A stretch of 64,000 nt of DNA, taken from NCBI RefSeq assembly GCF_002355895.1, contig NZ_AP017652.1, forward strand, positions 314,001-378,000. Direction: 5' to 3'. This document shows, one piece after another, positions 1 to 7,995 of the stretch. This DNA is from Streptococcus sp. NPS 308 (lineage in GTDB: Bacteria; Bacillota; Bacilli; Lactobacillales; Streptococcaceae). Each line of letters opens with the position of its first letter. Position 1 is the first letter of the stretch. The notes beneath the pieces are model-generated. The model did no database searches. It had not been told where the DNA came from and saw nothing but the letters and a program-made list of their open reading frames with translations. The position numbers and the translations under genes are program-made.

Positions 1-1
1 C

Positions 2-259
2 GTCGCAAAAGTTGCGAAAAAATCATCTCTCTTCTTAGGAGGGGTAGCATTTGGGACGCTTGGCTTGAAAGTCTTAGCAAGTAAAGAAGCTAAGAAAGGC
101 TATTCTAAGGCCTTGGCTAAAGCTTACAAATTGAAAGATGGACTGGATGCATCTGTTTCTGTTGTAAAACAACACGGTGATGATGTTTTACAAGACGCTA
201 AATATTTATACGAACAGGAAAAGAAAGAAGAACAATTAGATAGCCTGACAGGTGAATAA
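2..259 (+). CDS. DUF6110-type small protein (5' end outside window)
   Basis: The reading frame is open from base 2, so the start codon lies before the window; 85 residues are visible. The N-terminal part is a short glycine-containing hydrophobic stretch (SLFLGGVAFGTLGLKVL). It is followed by a lysine/glutamate-rich, probably helical tail with the pattern VVKQHGDDVLQDAKYLYEQ. This matches my memory of DUF6110 proteins, small membrane-associated proteins usually encoded just before a P-type ATPase. The stop codon is 1 base before the ATPase start, so the two are almost certainly co-transcribed and may act together. A chaperone or regulatory subunit role for the pump is inference; the family has no assigned function that I know. 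Confidence 0.6.
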   Translation, partial: VAKVAKKSSLFLGGVAFGTLGLKVLASKEAKKGYSKALAKAYKLKDGLDASVSVVKQHGDDVLQDAKYLYEQEKKEEQLDSLTGE

Positions 260-260
260 T

Positions 261-2324
261 ATGTCTTTTAAAGTGCTACACAGAGGATATCAACATATCC
301 GATTATCGTCCTCGTTTTCACTGACCTTGGATATTCAAGATTATCTTCGTTCCTTGGCTAAAGATGAAAAAGGGATCGACTCTATTCAGTTTTATATGGA
401 TCAGCAGCACTTTACTCTACGTATGAAAGAAGGCTTCTCTGTATTAGAAAATGCAGAGGCCTTTTTAAAAAAAATTGACAAGGGGAAAGTTTCGGACTTG
501 ATGACGCTTCCCATTCGTAGAGAAGAGAGTGCTTATTCAATTGTATCGGATGCAGCGATTAAGCGTTGGCTGTTTCGAAGTTTTGTACCCTACCCTATTC
601 GTTATATTTGGACTTGTTATCAGGCTTTGGGTTATGTCAAAGAAGCCTATCAAACTTTAGCGCGCAAGGAACTGACCATGGAGGTCTTGGACTGTTCGGC
701 CATTTTGTTGTCCTTGTTTATGAACCAATCCAAGACAGCTAGCAACATCATGTTTATGCTTGATCTGGGTAATCATCTGGATCAGTGGTCTTTGAAAAAA
801 ACAGCAACAGATTTGGAACAAAGCCTTCTTGCTAAAGAAAGTGATGTTTTCTTAGTGCAGGGAGACATGGTCATCAGCATCAAGAGCTCTGATGTTCAAG
901 TAGACGATGTGTTAGTTGTCTCCCAAGGGAATGAAATCTTGTTTGACGGCCAAGTGGTTTCGGGCTTAGGCATGGTCAACGAGAGTTCCTTGACAGGAGA
1001 GAGTTTCCCTGTTGAAAAGAAAGAGGGAGATTCTGTATGTGCGAATACTGTTTTGGAAACAGGAGAGTTAAGAATTCGTGTGACAGATAATCAGATAAAC
1101 AGTCGCATTTTGCAACTCATCAATCTGATGAAAAAATCTGAAGAGAGTAAGAAGACAAAACAACGTCATTTTATTAGGATGGCAGACAAGGTTGTAAAAT
1201 ATAACTTCTTAGGTGCTGGTTTGACTTATCTGTTAACAGGCTCGTTTTCAAAAGCCATTTCCTTTTTATTGGTGGATTTTTCATGTGCTTTAAAAATATC
1301 CACACCTGTAGCCTATCTTACGGCCATAAAGGAAGGTCTAAATCGAGAAATGGTTATTAAAGATGGTGATGTATTAGAAAAATATCTGGAAGTGGATACT
1401 TTCTTGTTTGATAAAACGGGTACCATCACGACGAGTTATCCTTTGGTTGAAAAGGTTCTTCCTTTCGGAGATTATACTGAGAAAGATATTTTAAGAATAA
1501 GTGCATGTTTGGAGGAGCATATCTATCATCCTATTGCCAATGCAATTGTTAAACAAGCTGAAATTGAAGGCATTGAACACGAAGAAATGCATGGCAAGCT
1601 TCAGTATGTTGCAAGCAAAGGGATTAAATCGCAAATTGATGGTCAATCGGTTGTCATTGGAAATTATGTACTAATGCAAGACGAGCAGGTAAGAATTAGT
1701 TCTGAGCAACTGGCCTTGATTGAGCAATATAAGACTCATTACAATTTATTGTTTTTGGCTTATAAGAAAGAATTAATTGGGATGTTTTGTATCAACACTC
1801 CCTTGAGAAGCGAGGCGAAAGCTGCATTGAAAAAGCTAAAACACCAAGGGAAAAAACTGATTCTGGCAACTGGTGATACGTTGGCTAGAACAGAAGAGTT
1901 GGTTAAAGATCTGCCATTTGACAACGTCTATACTGATTTAAAGCCAGATGGTAAGTTTCAGTTGGTTCAGGAGTTACAGAAAGCTGGCCGAACTATTTTG
2001 ATGGTTGGAGACGGGTTAAACGACTCTGCTGCCTTGACGCTTGCAGATATTGGGGTTGTGATGAATGAAAGTGCGGATATTTCTAAGCAGATGAGTGATA
2101 TTTTATTATTAGATAATCGTTTAGATTTCTTCGAGGAATTGAATTCTTTATCTGAATCGTTGCAGAAATTAATTCAAAGAAATATTCAAGAAACAGTTGT
2201 AATAAATGGAGGTTTAATCGGATTTGGGTTGTTAAATTGGTTAAGCCCATCTAATCTTTCGATACTGCACAATCTGACTACTTTAAGAATCGTCCTTCGT
2301 AGTCTTTCTATTAAAAGTAGGTAA
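261..2324 (+). CDS. P-type cation-transporting ATPase, P1B-like with an atypical transmembrane metal motif
   Basis: This is an ATP-driven cation pump in the membrane, about 687 residues. The catalytic motifs are intact: SSLTGES in the actuator domain, DKTGT with phospho-acceptor Asp near residue 384, an HP pair (HPIANAIV) and VGDGLND near residue 584. In place of the heavy-metal CPC/CPH/SPC motif, the conserved helix reads SCALKISTP, so the diagnostic Cys-Pro is missing. The N-terminal ~110 residues look like a degenerate HMA-type domain without CxxC. The ATG at 261 was chosen because AGGTGA lies about 6 bases upstream; an in-frame GTG at 252 is also possible. It follows the DUF6110 gene directly. 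The substrate cannot be read from sequence; Fe, Zn or Mn efflux or uptake are all guesses. Confidence 0.85.
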   Translation: MSFKVLHRGYQHIRLSSSFSLTLDIQDYLRSLAKDEKGIDSIQFYMDQQHFTLRMKEGFSVLENAEAFLKKIDKGKVSDLMTLPIRREESAYSIVSDAAIKRWLFRSFVPYPIRYIWTCYQALGYVKEAYQTLARKELTMEVLDCSAILLSLFMNQSKTASNIMFMLDLGNHLDQWSLKKTATDLEQSLLAKESDVFLVQGDMVISIKSSDVQVDDVLVVSQGNEILFDGQVVSGLGMVNESSLTGESFPVEKKEGDSVCANTVLETGELRIRVTDNQINSRILQLINLMKKSEESKKTKQRHFIRMADKVVKYNFLGAGLTYLLTGSFSKAISFLLVDFSCALKISTPVAYLTAIKEGLNREMVIKDGDVLEKYLEVDTFLFDKTGTITTSYPLVEKVLPFGDYTEKDILRISACLEEHIYHPIANAIVKQAEIEGIEHEEMHGKLQYVASKGIKSQIDGQSVVIGNYVLMQDEQVRISSEQLALIEQYKTHYNLLFLAYKKELIGMFCINTPLRSEAKAALKKLKHQGKKLILATGDTLARTEELVKDLPFDNVYTDLKPDGKFQLVQELQKAGRTILMVGDGLNDSAALTLADIGVVMNESADISKQMSDILLLDNRLDFFEELNSLSESLQKLIQRNIQETVVINGGLIGFGLLNWLSPSNLSILHNLTTLRIVLRSLSIKSR

Positions 2325-2381
2325 GAGACCGAGGAGCTGAGGTTATAAAAACTAAAAGGAGTTGTCTCATTTGAGAATAAC

Positions 2382-2407
2382 GGCTCTTTGTCAACTGTAG
2401 TGGGTTG
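2382..2407. repeat. Probable terminal inverted-repeat end of an ISL3-family element
   Basis: The stretch beginning GGCTCTTTGTCAACTG lies just outside the 3' end of the transposase remnant. It resembles the end sequence of streptococcal ISL3 elements as I remember them. No matching opposite end is visible, because the other side of the element is missing at about 2.92 kb. Confidence 0.45.
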
Positions 2408-2415
2408 ATGGAAAA

Positions 2416-2960
2416 TTATACCCTGGAGAGGATCAAATTGGTTCTCTCCTTTTTGATGTTCAATGCAATGAGGATTCTAGTTTTGAAGTTTTAAAGTTCC
2501 GGAAGCCAAAAGCATTTCGTTTGATGATCTTGATGAGGTTATTAGTAGCTTCTAGTTTTGCGTTTGAGTAGGGCGGTTCTAGTGCATTTATGATCTTGCC
2601 CTTATCTTTCAAAAAGGTCTTAAAAACAGTTTTAAAAATAGGATTTACACAAGAAATTGTTTCTTCAATAAGCTCAAAGAGATGGTCAGCTTGTTTCTCT
2701 TGAAAATGAAAGAGTAATAGTTGATAGAGGTCATAGTGCTCTCTAAGTTCTTGAGAGTATGCAAGAAGGTTTTCGAGAATCTCTTTATTGGTCAAGTGTG
2801 AGCGAAAAGTTGGGAGATAAAAACGTTTATCACTGAGTTTACGGCTCTCCTGTTGAATGAGTTTCCAGTAACGTTTTAGTGCCTTCTGTTTGTGTGATTT
2901 CCGATGGGATTGCAACACCTTGGGCGGTTTGCATGATGAAAAATTGAAAACCAAACACAC
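2416..2960 (-). pseudogene. ISL3-family (IS1167-like) transposase, C-terminal remnant with frameshift
   Basis: Only the last third of an ISL3 DDE transposase remains. The most diagnostic stretch is YSNAKLEATNNLIK followed by IKRNAFGFRNF. The frame breaks after FRNFK. If one A is restored in the short A-run near 2483, the frame continues as NFKTRILIALNIKKERTN and ends in LILSRV with a stop at 2416-2418, exactly the family C-terminus. The upstream part stops being transposase-like near 2.92 kb, where sequence of a truncated DUF898 gene begins on the other strand. The element is therefore broken at its 5' side by a deletion or recombination and frameshifted at its 3' side, and cannot transpose by itself. 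Confidence 0.85.
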
Positions 2961-3123
2961 GGTAGTAGATGGTCAACGTCTATACTTTGACAGGACTGGA
3001 ACACAACTATTCGGCAATTGGATCAAGGGCTTTCTTCTAACCATCATCACGTTTGGAATCTATGGCTTCTGGTTGCAAATCAAAATGGAGCAATGGATTG
3101 TCGAACACACCAATCATGTTTAA
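2925..3123 (+). pseudogene. DUF898-like membrane protein, 3' fragment
   Basis: About 65 C-terminal residues of a membrane protein survive. The end (QLFGNWIKGFLLTIITFGIY, then GFWLQIKMEQW and IVEHT) is typical of DUF898-like streptococcal proteins: one hydrophobic segment followed by a basic/aromatic end. An upstream in-frame ATG at 2890 lies in sequence that is transposase on the other strand, so it is not a genuine start. The gene was cut by the ISL3 element or by deletion next to it. A hairpin terminator follows directly. Confidence 0.6.
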
Positions 3124-3128
3124 AGATT

Positions 3129-3168
3129 AAAACGGCATCTTCTTTCAGAGGAGATACCGTTTTTTCTT
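3129..3168 (+). terminator. Rho-independent terminator after the DUF898 fragment
   Basis: AACGGCATCT pairs with AGATACCGTT across a loop of about 11 bases and is followed by TTTTTCTTTTT. It ends the 0-3.1 kb block. Confidence 0.8.
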
Positions 3169-3250
3169 TTTCGTATAAGGAAACAAAAATTTCTTCCTTT
3201 CTCTATCTTTTAAATTGATAGATTTCTTCAGAGAAAGACTGTAAAATTTT

Positions 3251-3259
3251 TGATATAAT
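3251..3259 (+). promoter_or_regulatory. Extended -10 promoter for the DUF389 gene
   Basis: TGATATAAT is an extended -10 (TGnTATAAT). No good -35 lies 17 bases upstream. It would give a leader of about 135 bases before the gene at 3402. Confidence 0.5.
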
Positions 3260-3401
3260 GTTAAGGATGGACTGACGGATGCTTAAAGGATAATTTTCAA
3301 AAACATAACAGATGAGAATTAAAAATATGTAAGATTGAAAAGAAGTCTCTCTAGCATAGTCCAAGCAGAAACAAGAGTATATGAAATATAAGGAGTAACC
3401 A

Positions 3402-4451
3402 ATGACCGGAAATTATTCAACACGTGAATACCGTGAGAAATTATATGATGATCTTCATGTTCGATTAAGAGATATAGTGATTTTGATGTGTGCGATTTTT
3501 ATTGCCTCTATAGGTCTAAATATGAATTCAACAGCTGTCATTATTGGAGCCATGCTGATTTCCCCTCTTATGACACCGATTGTTGGACTGGGGTTTGGTT
3601 TAGCTATTTTTGATACCCGTTTAATCAAACAATCTCTAGAGGTTTTATTTACTCAAGTATTGGTCAGTTTGCTTGTCTCGACTTTGTATTTCTGGATTTC
3701 TCCCTTATCTTATGCAAGTAGCGAACTGATTGCACGAACCTCTCCAACCATTTGGGATGTTCTCATTGCTATTGCTGGTGGGATAGCAGGTGTAATTGGG
3801 TCAAGGAAAAAAGAAGCAAACAATATCGTGCCAGGAGTAGCCATTGCAACAGCTCTGATGCCACCTATCTGTACTGCAGGCTATGGTTTAGCTAATGGAA
3901 ATGTACGATTTTTATTTGGGGCTCTCTATCTTTTCTTGATCAACTGTGTCTTTATCATGCTAGCCAACATTGTTGGAACAAGAATTTTGATGAGAAAATC
4001 TCCCTTAAGTTCATTTAAAGAGCTAAACATTAAAATGAAAATTGGCTTGACATCCTTGATTGTATTATTGGTTCTTCCAGCCAGTTATTCAGCAGTCACT
4101 CTGACGATAGATCAAGCGCGAAAAGAAGGAATCAAACAGTTTGTAGCAAAAGAGTTCGCCAATCACACGGTCATTAATCAAGTCTACAAGTCAAGGAACA
4201 ATGAATTGGTCTTGACGGTTGTTGGAGATCCGATTTCAGACGAAGAATTAGAAATGATACATCAAAAACAAGCCTCTTACGGTATTCAATCTGTTCAATT
4301 AAAAGTCAATCAAGTCCATAATTCGACAAAATTAGATAGTGAGATGACCAAGGAATTTTATGAAAACATTAACAAGTATATCGATCAAAAACTCTCTGAA
4401 AAAGATTCACAAAAAGATCTCGTAAAAGAAAATGAAGTAGACAAGGATTGA
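3402..4451 (+). CDS. DUF389 (TIGR00341-like) polytopic membrane protein
   Basis: The protein has 349 residues. Residues ~20-240 form about six hydrophobic segments with the signatures IGLNMNSTAVIIGAMLISPL and GVAIATALMPPICTAGYGLA, which define the DUF389 family. After the membrane part comes a soluble C-terminal domain of about 110 residues (VTLTIDQARKEG onward) and a charged, lysine-rich tail. AAGGAG lies about 7 bases before the ATG. The gene is monocistronic, between a terminator/promoter upstream and a strong hairpin at 4626. The biochemical function of the family is not established to my knowledge, and I do not assign one. Confidence 0.85.
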   Translation: MTGNYSTREYREKLYDDLHVRLRDIVILMCAIFIASIGLNMNSTAVIIGAMLISPLMTPIVGLGFGLAIFDTRLIKQSLEVLFTQVLVSLLVSTLYFWISPLSYASSELIARTSPTIWDVLIAIAGGIAGVIGSRKKEANNIVPGVAIATALMPPICTAGYGLANGNVRFLFGALYLFLINCVFIMLANIVGTRILMRKSPLSSFKELNIKMKIGLTSLIVLLVLPASYSAVTLTIDQARKEGIKQFVAKEFANHTVINQVYKSRNNELVLTVVGDPISDEELEMIHQKQASYGIQSVQLKVNQVHNSTKLDSEMTKEFYENINKYIDQKLSEKDSQKDLVKENEVDKD

Positions 4452-4625
4452 GGACGATGAACTGAACAGGTTTTTATGCCGTGTTTTTCTTGTTTGTTCT
4501 TTTTTCTTACTTATAACGAAATAAAATTGATGAATACGAGATTTTTCTTTAGATGAAAGAAAGTACATAGAAGTAAGGGGTAGTATAAATGAGTAAAATA
4601 TTTTACTGAAAATTCAATTTATAAA

Positions 4626-4678
4626 AAAACAACCAGAAAGAAAATATTAATTTTGCGGTTTTTCTTTCTGGTTGTTTT
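4626..4678. terminator. Strong bidirectional terminator
   Basis: Two 19-base arms pair perfectly (AAAACAACCAGAAAGAAAA and its complement) with a 15-base loop, giving A-run and U-run on either side. It can end the DUF389 transcript on + and transcripts arriving on -. Confidence 0.85.
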
Positions 4679-4769
4679 CTGATAACGGAGGTTTGCTCAA
4701 ATGCTATAAGAAATAAATTAGGAGGTCTATCATCTAAAAAAATGTATGTAACAAAAAATAATTTAACTA

Positions 4770-4922
4770 ATGGTGTGAACTTTTTGGTAAAATCTAGCTC
4801 AATTTGTGTATTTTTAGGGTAAAATTCACACCATTCAACTGAAAGTTATTCAAATTAGATGAAATTGTTCTTTCTGAAAGCGTTAGAAAACATTGATTTT
4901 AAGCCCATGTTGAAACTTATTC
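4770..4922 (+). repeat. ~150-bp repeat, copy A (inverted-repeat headed)
   Basis: It starts with TGGTGTGAA and, ~55 bases on, TTCACACCATT, an inverted repeat. The interior shares blocks with copy B at 7543-7693: TAGCTCAATT, TGTATTTT, GGGTAAAATTCACACCATT, TCAAATTAG, TTTCTG, TGATTTTAA. The two copies are in direct orientation and bracket the small unknown gene plus the TetR-MATE pair. The right part of this copy is also the 3' end of the gene at 4883. Confidence 0.75.
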
Positions 4923-5125
4923 AAATAGAAATGTTTCCAACCAATATTTAATTCCTTTCGTCTGTTAATAACATGAGCTTTTAAATCAATCACATCTTGA
5001 ACAGTAGGTTCATAATTTTCAATCATTGATGATCCGATAGCATACCAAACGGTATCAAAATCTGGGAAGTTATCAAATTGAACTCCTAGAATAGTTAATT
5101 TATCTTTATTTACATCAAGAGTCAC
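4883..5125 (-). CDS. Hypothetical protein, 80 aa
   Basis: The protein is small, soluble and acidic in its first half (ILGVQFDNFPDFDTVWYAIG), with a helical middle (VQDVIDLKAHVINRRKEL) and an aromatic/basic end. It starts at a GTG with a near-perfect AAGGAGGT 6 bases upstream, so it is likely translated. I do not recognise the family. The last ~13 codons lie inside repeat copy A. In copy B the corresponding DNA could encode a similar NKFQ..LK ending in a degenerate frame, so the C-terminus may have been replaced or supplied by the repeat. It is transcribed separately from, and convergently to, the DUF389 gene. Confidence 0.6.
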   Translation of the reverse strand: MTLDVNKDKLTILGVQFDNFPDFDTVWYAIGSSMIENYEPTVQDVIDLKAHVINRRKELNIGWKHFYLNKFQHGLKINVF

Positions 5126-5227
5126 AGTAAACCTCCTTGTATAGTACTATTATTAGTGTATCATAAATTTGTTAGATTCACACTAAGGAATAGAGAATGG
5201 TATTTAATTAAAAGATATAATAAACAA

Positions 5228-5256
5228 GAAAAAACAGTAAACCTTTCGATTTACTG
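5228..5256 (-). terminator. Terminator of the TetR-MATE operon
   Basis: CAGTAAA/TTTACTG with an 8-base loop, followed on the minus strand by a run of Ts. It sits about 20 bases beyond the MATE stop codon. Confidence 0.7.
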
Positions 5257-5277
5257 CTCTTCTACATAATTTATTAG

Positions 5278-6609
5278 TTATTTCATTTTCTTAACTGTTG
5301 TAAAATATCTCTGCAATCCCAACAATACAACAATACCATCAACTATAGGTATAACATACCAAATACTCTGTGCTCCAAATATGTATGGAAGAAAAATCAT
5401 GGCTGGAATAAATAAAATTACTTGCCTTAGCATAACTAAAACACCAGCTGTTTTGCCATCTCCAATCGCTTGGAAAAATGTCATAATCATAATCATTACC
5501 CCATAAACAATGAAAATACTATACATTATACGAAAGTTTGGAACCGCTAAAAATAGTGTTTCATCAGACAATCCAAATAAATTAAGAATCTGTTTAGCAA
5601 ATCCTTCTGCCGGTATCCAAAAACAAGCTGCCAATACAATGGAACTAATAGTAAAAACATTGAATATTTTTTTAACCCTATTATATTGCTTCGCTCCGAA
5701 ATTGGCACCAATAGCAGGTTGTAATCCTTGACTCATTCCCCATAGCGGAATGAAAGAAAAAGCTTGTATTCTTAATGATACTGCCATAATGGCTGCTGAA
5801 GTTTCTCCTCCATATCGAAATGCCTGACTATAAAGAAAACTCTGTTGAACAATAGTAAGCACCTGCATAAGCATAGCAGAAACTCCTACCGAAAACATCT
5901 CTCCTGTTATTTCCTTTTCTTTTCTCATCAAGCCAATTTTTACAGTTTCACTTTTTTTCTTAAAATACCAAAGCGTAAATGCTGCCTGAATAAATTGTGC
6001 TGTTATTGTAGCAATAGCAGCTCCCTCAACTCCATGTTCTCTAAACATTATCATTAAAACTGGATCTAATACTATATTTATTCCTGCTCCCAATGACATA
6101 ATTAACATGGCTCGTTTCATTAACCCCTCACCACGCATCACCATATTAGCTGCCTGTGCAAAATTCACAAATATGGATCCAAGAAAAATAATTCGTAAAT
6201 AACGAGTAGAAAGATCTAAAAGTTCTCCCTTAGCTCCAAATATCATAAGAAGTTGTCCGCAAAATAAATACCCTAATATTGTAACAATTGTTGACAATAA
6301 CAAAACCCAAAAGCAAAGATTCCCCATAACTTTGTCAATGGTTCTTTGATTTCCTTCTCCAATTGCTCTGGCAAGTAAAGATGCTGACCCTACACCAATC
6401 AAAGTAGCAATCCCTGTATTGATGTAGGTAAATGGGGTAGCAATGCCTACTGCCGTCATGGCTTTTTCACCAAGTATTTGACCCGCAAAAATCCCATCCA
6501 TTAACGGATATAATCCAATAACAATCATTCCTAATATCGCAGGTAATGATAACTTAATTAATATTTGTAATGGCTGCTCTGTTAACAGCTCTTTACTATT
6601 TTTATTCAT
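5278..6609 (-). CDS. MATE-family multidrug/cation antiporter
   Basis: This 443-residue integral membrane protein has about 12 hydrophobic helices in two similar halves. Conserved MATE stretches include LPAILGMIVIGLYPLMDGIF at the N-terminus, GVGSASLLARAIGEGN in helix 2-loop and a second-half block SFIPLWGMSQGLQPAIGANF. It would use a Na+ or H+ gradient to export cationic drugs or metabolites (family knowledge; the substrate is not readable). The start is 4 bases downstream of the stop of the TetR gene, so the pair forms one operon controlled by the TetR operator at 7218. Both genes are AT-rich compared with the flanking core genes and are bracketed by repeats, which suggests acquisition by transfer. 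Confidence 0.9.
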   Translation of the reverse strand: MNKNSKELLTEQPLQILIKLSLPAILGMIVIGLYPLMDGIFAGQILGEKAMTAVGIATPFTYINTGIATLIGVGSASLLARAIGEGNQRTIDKVMGNLCFWVLLLSTIVTILGYLFCGQLLMIFGAKGELLDLSTRYLRIIFLGSIFVNFAQAANMVMRGEGLMKRAMLIMSLGAGINIVLDPVLMIMFREHGVEGAAIATITAQFIQAAFTLWYFKKKSETVKIGLMRKEKEITGEMFSVGVSAMLMQVLTIVQQSFLYSQAFRYGGETSAAIMAVSLRIQAFSFIPLWGMSQGLQPAIGANFGAKQYNRVKKIFNVFTISSIVLAACFWIPAEGFAKQILNLFGLSDETLFLAVPNFRIMYSIFIVYGVMIMIMTFFQAIGDGKTAGVLVMLRQVILFIPAMIFLPYIFGAQSIWYVIPIVDGIVVLLGLQRYFTTVKKMK

Positions 6610-6613
6610 ACAA

Positions 6614-7207
6614 TTACACCTCTTCTTCGTTTTCTATTAGAACGTCAATGACCATTTTTTTAAGAATGTGACGTTGTGAAATTAAATGTTCTCTGATACC
6701 CAATGTCTCACAACCTAAGATGAAAGTATTAATCAAATCATTGAGTAAATTCCAAGATTCTTTAGAAATCTTCAAACCTCCGTTTTCCTCTAACAATTGC
6801 TCAAAATCCCTTATATTACTATCTCTTATATCTTGATAAAGTTGTTGTAAGGTTTCATCTTCCTGCATCGACTGCAAGAACATGACATATATTGGAACAA
6901 ATATATTGTTGGAAAGCGCCTTATCAACCATTAGTTCAGCTAATACCTCTATACCTAAAGGGTTTGGAATTTCAGCTATCTTTTTTTTAATAATATCTTC
7001 CCTATATTTACAACCTCGGATCATCATGTCGTAAAGAATTTCAGATGTACTTTTATAATGATGATACAATCCTCCTGCGGATAGTCCGGTAGCTTGTACT
7101 AAATCATGCATACTTGTGTTTTTATATCCCTTTATTGAAAAAACTTCCAATGCAATATTCTGTATTTCTAATTTTCTTTCAGTTGCTGATAGCCTTTCTC
7201 TTTTCAT
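6614..7207 (-). CDS. TetR/AcrR-family transcriptional repressor
   Basis: The protein has 197 residues. The N-terminal HTH is typical of TetR: IQNIALEVFSIKGYKNTSM, then HDLVQATGLSAGGLYHHY and KSTSEILYDM. The C-terminal ~130 residues are the helical ligand-binding domain. GGAGGAG lies 6-7 bases before the ATG. A 22-base palindrome sits between the promoter and the ribosome binding site of this gene, so it is expected to repress itself and the MATE pump behind it until an inducing ligand binds. Confidence 0.92.
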   Translation of the reverse strand: MKRERLSATERKLEIQNIALEVFSIKGYKNTSMHDLVQATGLSAGGLYHHYKSTSEILYDMMIRGCKYREDIIKKKIAEIPNPLGIEVLAELMVDKALSNNIFVPIYVMFLQSMQEDETLQQLYQDIRDSNIRDFEQLLEENGGLKISKESWNLLNDLINTFILGCETLGIREHLISQRHILKKMVIDVLIENEEEV

Positions 7208-7217
7208 TTTCTCCTCC

Positions 7218-7273
7218 TTACCGACACTGTTGTCGGTAATTATATTTTAACATTAACTAACCAAAATTGTCAA
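7218..7273 (-). promoter_or_regulatory. Promoter and palindromic operator of the TetR-MATE operon
   Basis: The operator TTACCGACA-N4-TGTCGGTAA (7218-7239) has perfect 9-base arms. On the minus strand TTGACA (7268-7273) is 18 bases from TAAAAT (7244-7249), and TATAAT (7239-7244) touches the operator. The operator therefore covers the start of transcription and ends right at the ribosome binding site, a standard autorepression layout. Confidence 0.8.
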
Positions 7274-7542
7274 TATCTCAAATATACAAGATAACCTATA
7301 ATATTTTTATCGTGTAGAAAAGTTCTTTCAAATGAGATTAAAATCCCTGACAAAGTAATCCCCATAACCATAAAGGCGATATGATGTTTATAAAACATAA
7401 TTTATTGTATATCAAAAATAAAAAACATTTCATTTAACTGTTGAACAGATTGTTTCCTTATTAACCTATGAAGATATTTTAGATTTTGTAGAAAATCGTT
7501 GATACAAAAAGCAAGTGACTGTTAGAAAATCACTTAAACAAT

Positions 7543-7693
7543 AATGGTGTGAATTTTGGTATTTAGTAGCTCAATTCATGTATTTTGGGGGTAAAATTCA
7601 CACCATTCGAATCAAATTAGTTGAAATTATATGAAAATATGCTTTCTGTAAACAAGGGAAAACGCTGATTTTAAAGGGGTTTGAAATTTATTA
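7543..7693 (+). repeat. ~150-bp repeat, copy B
   Basis: Direct-orientation partner of copy A at 4770. The inverted-repeat head TGGTGTGAA ... TTCACACCATT is conserved, as are the blocks listed for copy A, with small indels between them. The rest of the 7274-7542 gap is AT-rich and holds only a short open stretch ending VEQIVSLLTYEDILDFVENR (7437-7502) without a start codon, probably debris. Confidence 0.75.
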
Positions 7694-7759
7694 AAACTAA
7701 CTCTGTTCAAACCAGGTCCTAAGAAAGCTCGTAAAGCTAGCCAGTTCTCTAAACATTAA
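7685..7759 (+). pseudogene. 3' remnant of a displaced gene (basic C-terminus)
   Basis: The frame reads LTLFKPGPKKARKASQFSKH and stops at 7757-7759, followed by a hairpin terminator at 7787. The lysine/arginine/proline tail looks like the end of a nucleic-acid-binding protein, but the gene cannot be named. Upstream the frame is closed by a stop at 7682. It suggests that the accessory patch inserted into, or replaced, an older gene whose terminator still stands. Confidence 0.35.
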
Positions 7760-7786
7760 TTATCTGGGAGTTATCAATCTTTCCAG

Positions 7787-7819
7787 ACATTCAAGAATGT
7801 TTTCTTGGATGTTTTTTTG
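7787..7819 (+). terminator. Rho-independent terminator
   Basis: ACATTCAAGA pairs with TCTTGGATGT (one G:U), then TTTTTTT. It insulates the SOS operon from upstream transcription. Confidence 0.75.
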
Positions 7820-7861
7820 TTCAGAATAGATAAGTGGTGCTGTTTAAACTTGATTTTCCTA

Positions 7862-7891
7862 GTGGACAATTGTTCACTTTTTTTATATAAT
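7862..7891 (+). promoter_or_regulatory. Promoter with operator palindrome for the hdiR-umuC operon
   Basis: TGGACA (7863-7868) is 17 bases from TATAAT (7886-7891). The palindrome GTGGACAATTGTTCAC (7862-7877) covers the -35 box. A second, looser inverted repeat, GGTTGA ... TCAACC (7908-7936), lies in the leader. HdiR autorepression through these sites is inference from layout and from the regulator being the first gene. Confidence 0.65.
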
Positions 7892-7995
7892 AAAACTAAA
7901 CTAAATTGGTTGAGTTTCGAAAGTGTAAGTTCAACCGTCGATTTATCTTTCTAAGGGATATATTCTCAATAAAGCATCACACTAGGAGGTGAAGT

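Noticed and set aside
2890..2924. ATG at 2890 as a genuine start of the DUF898-like protein
   Set aside because: The first codons lie in sequence that is transposase-derived on the opposite strand; the gene is a 3' fragment.
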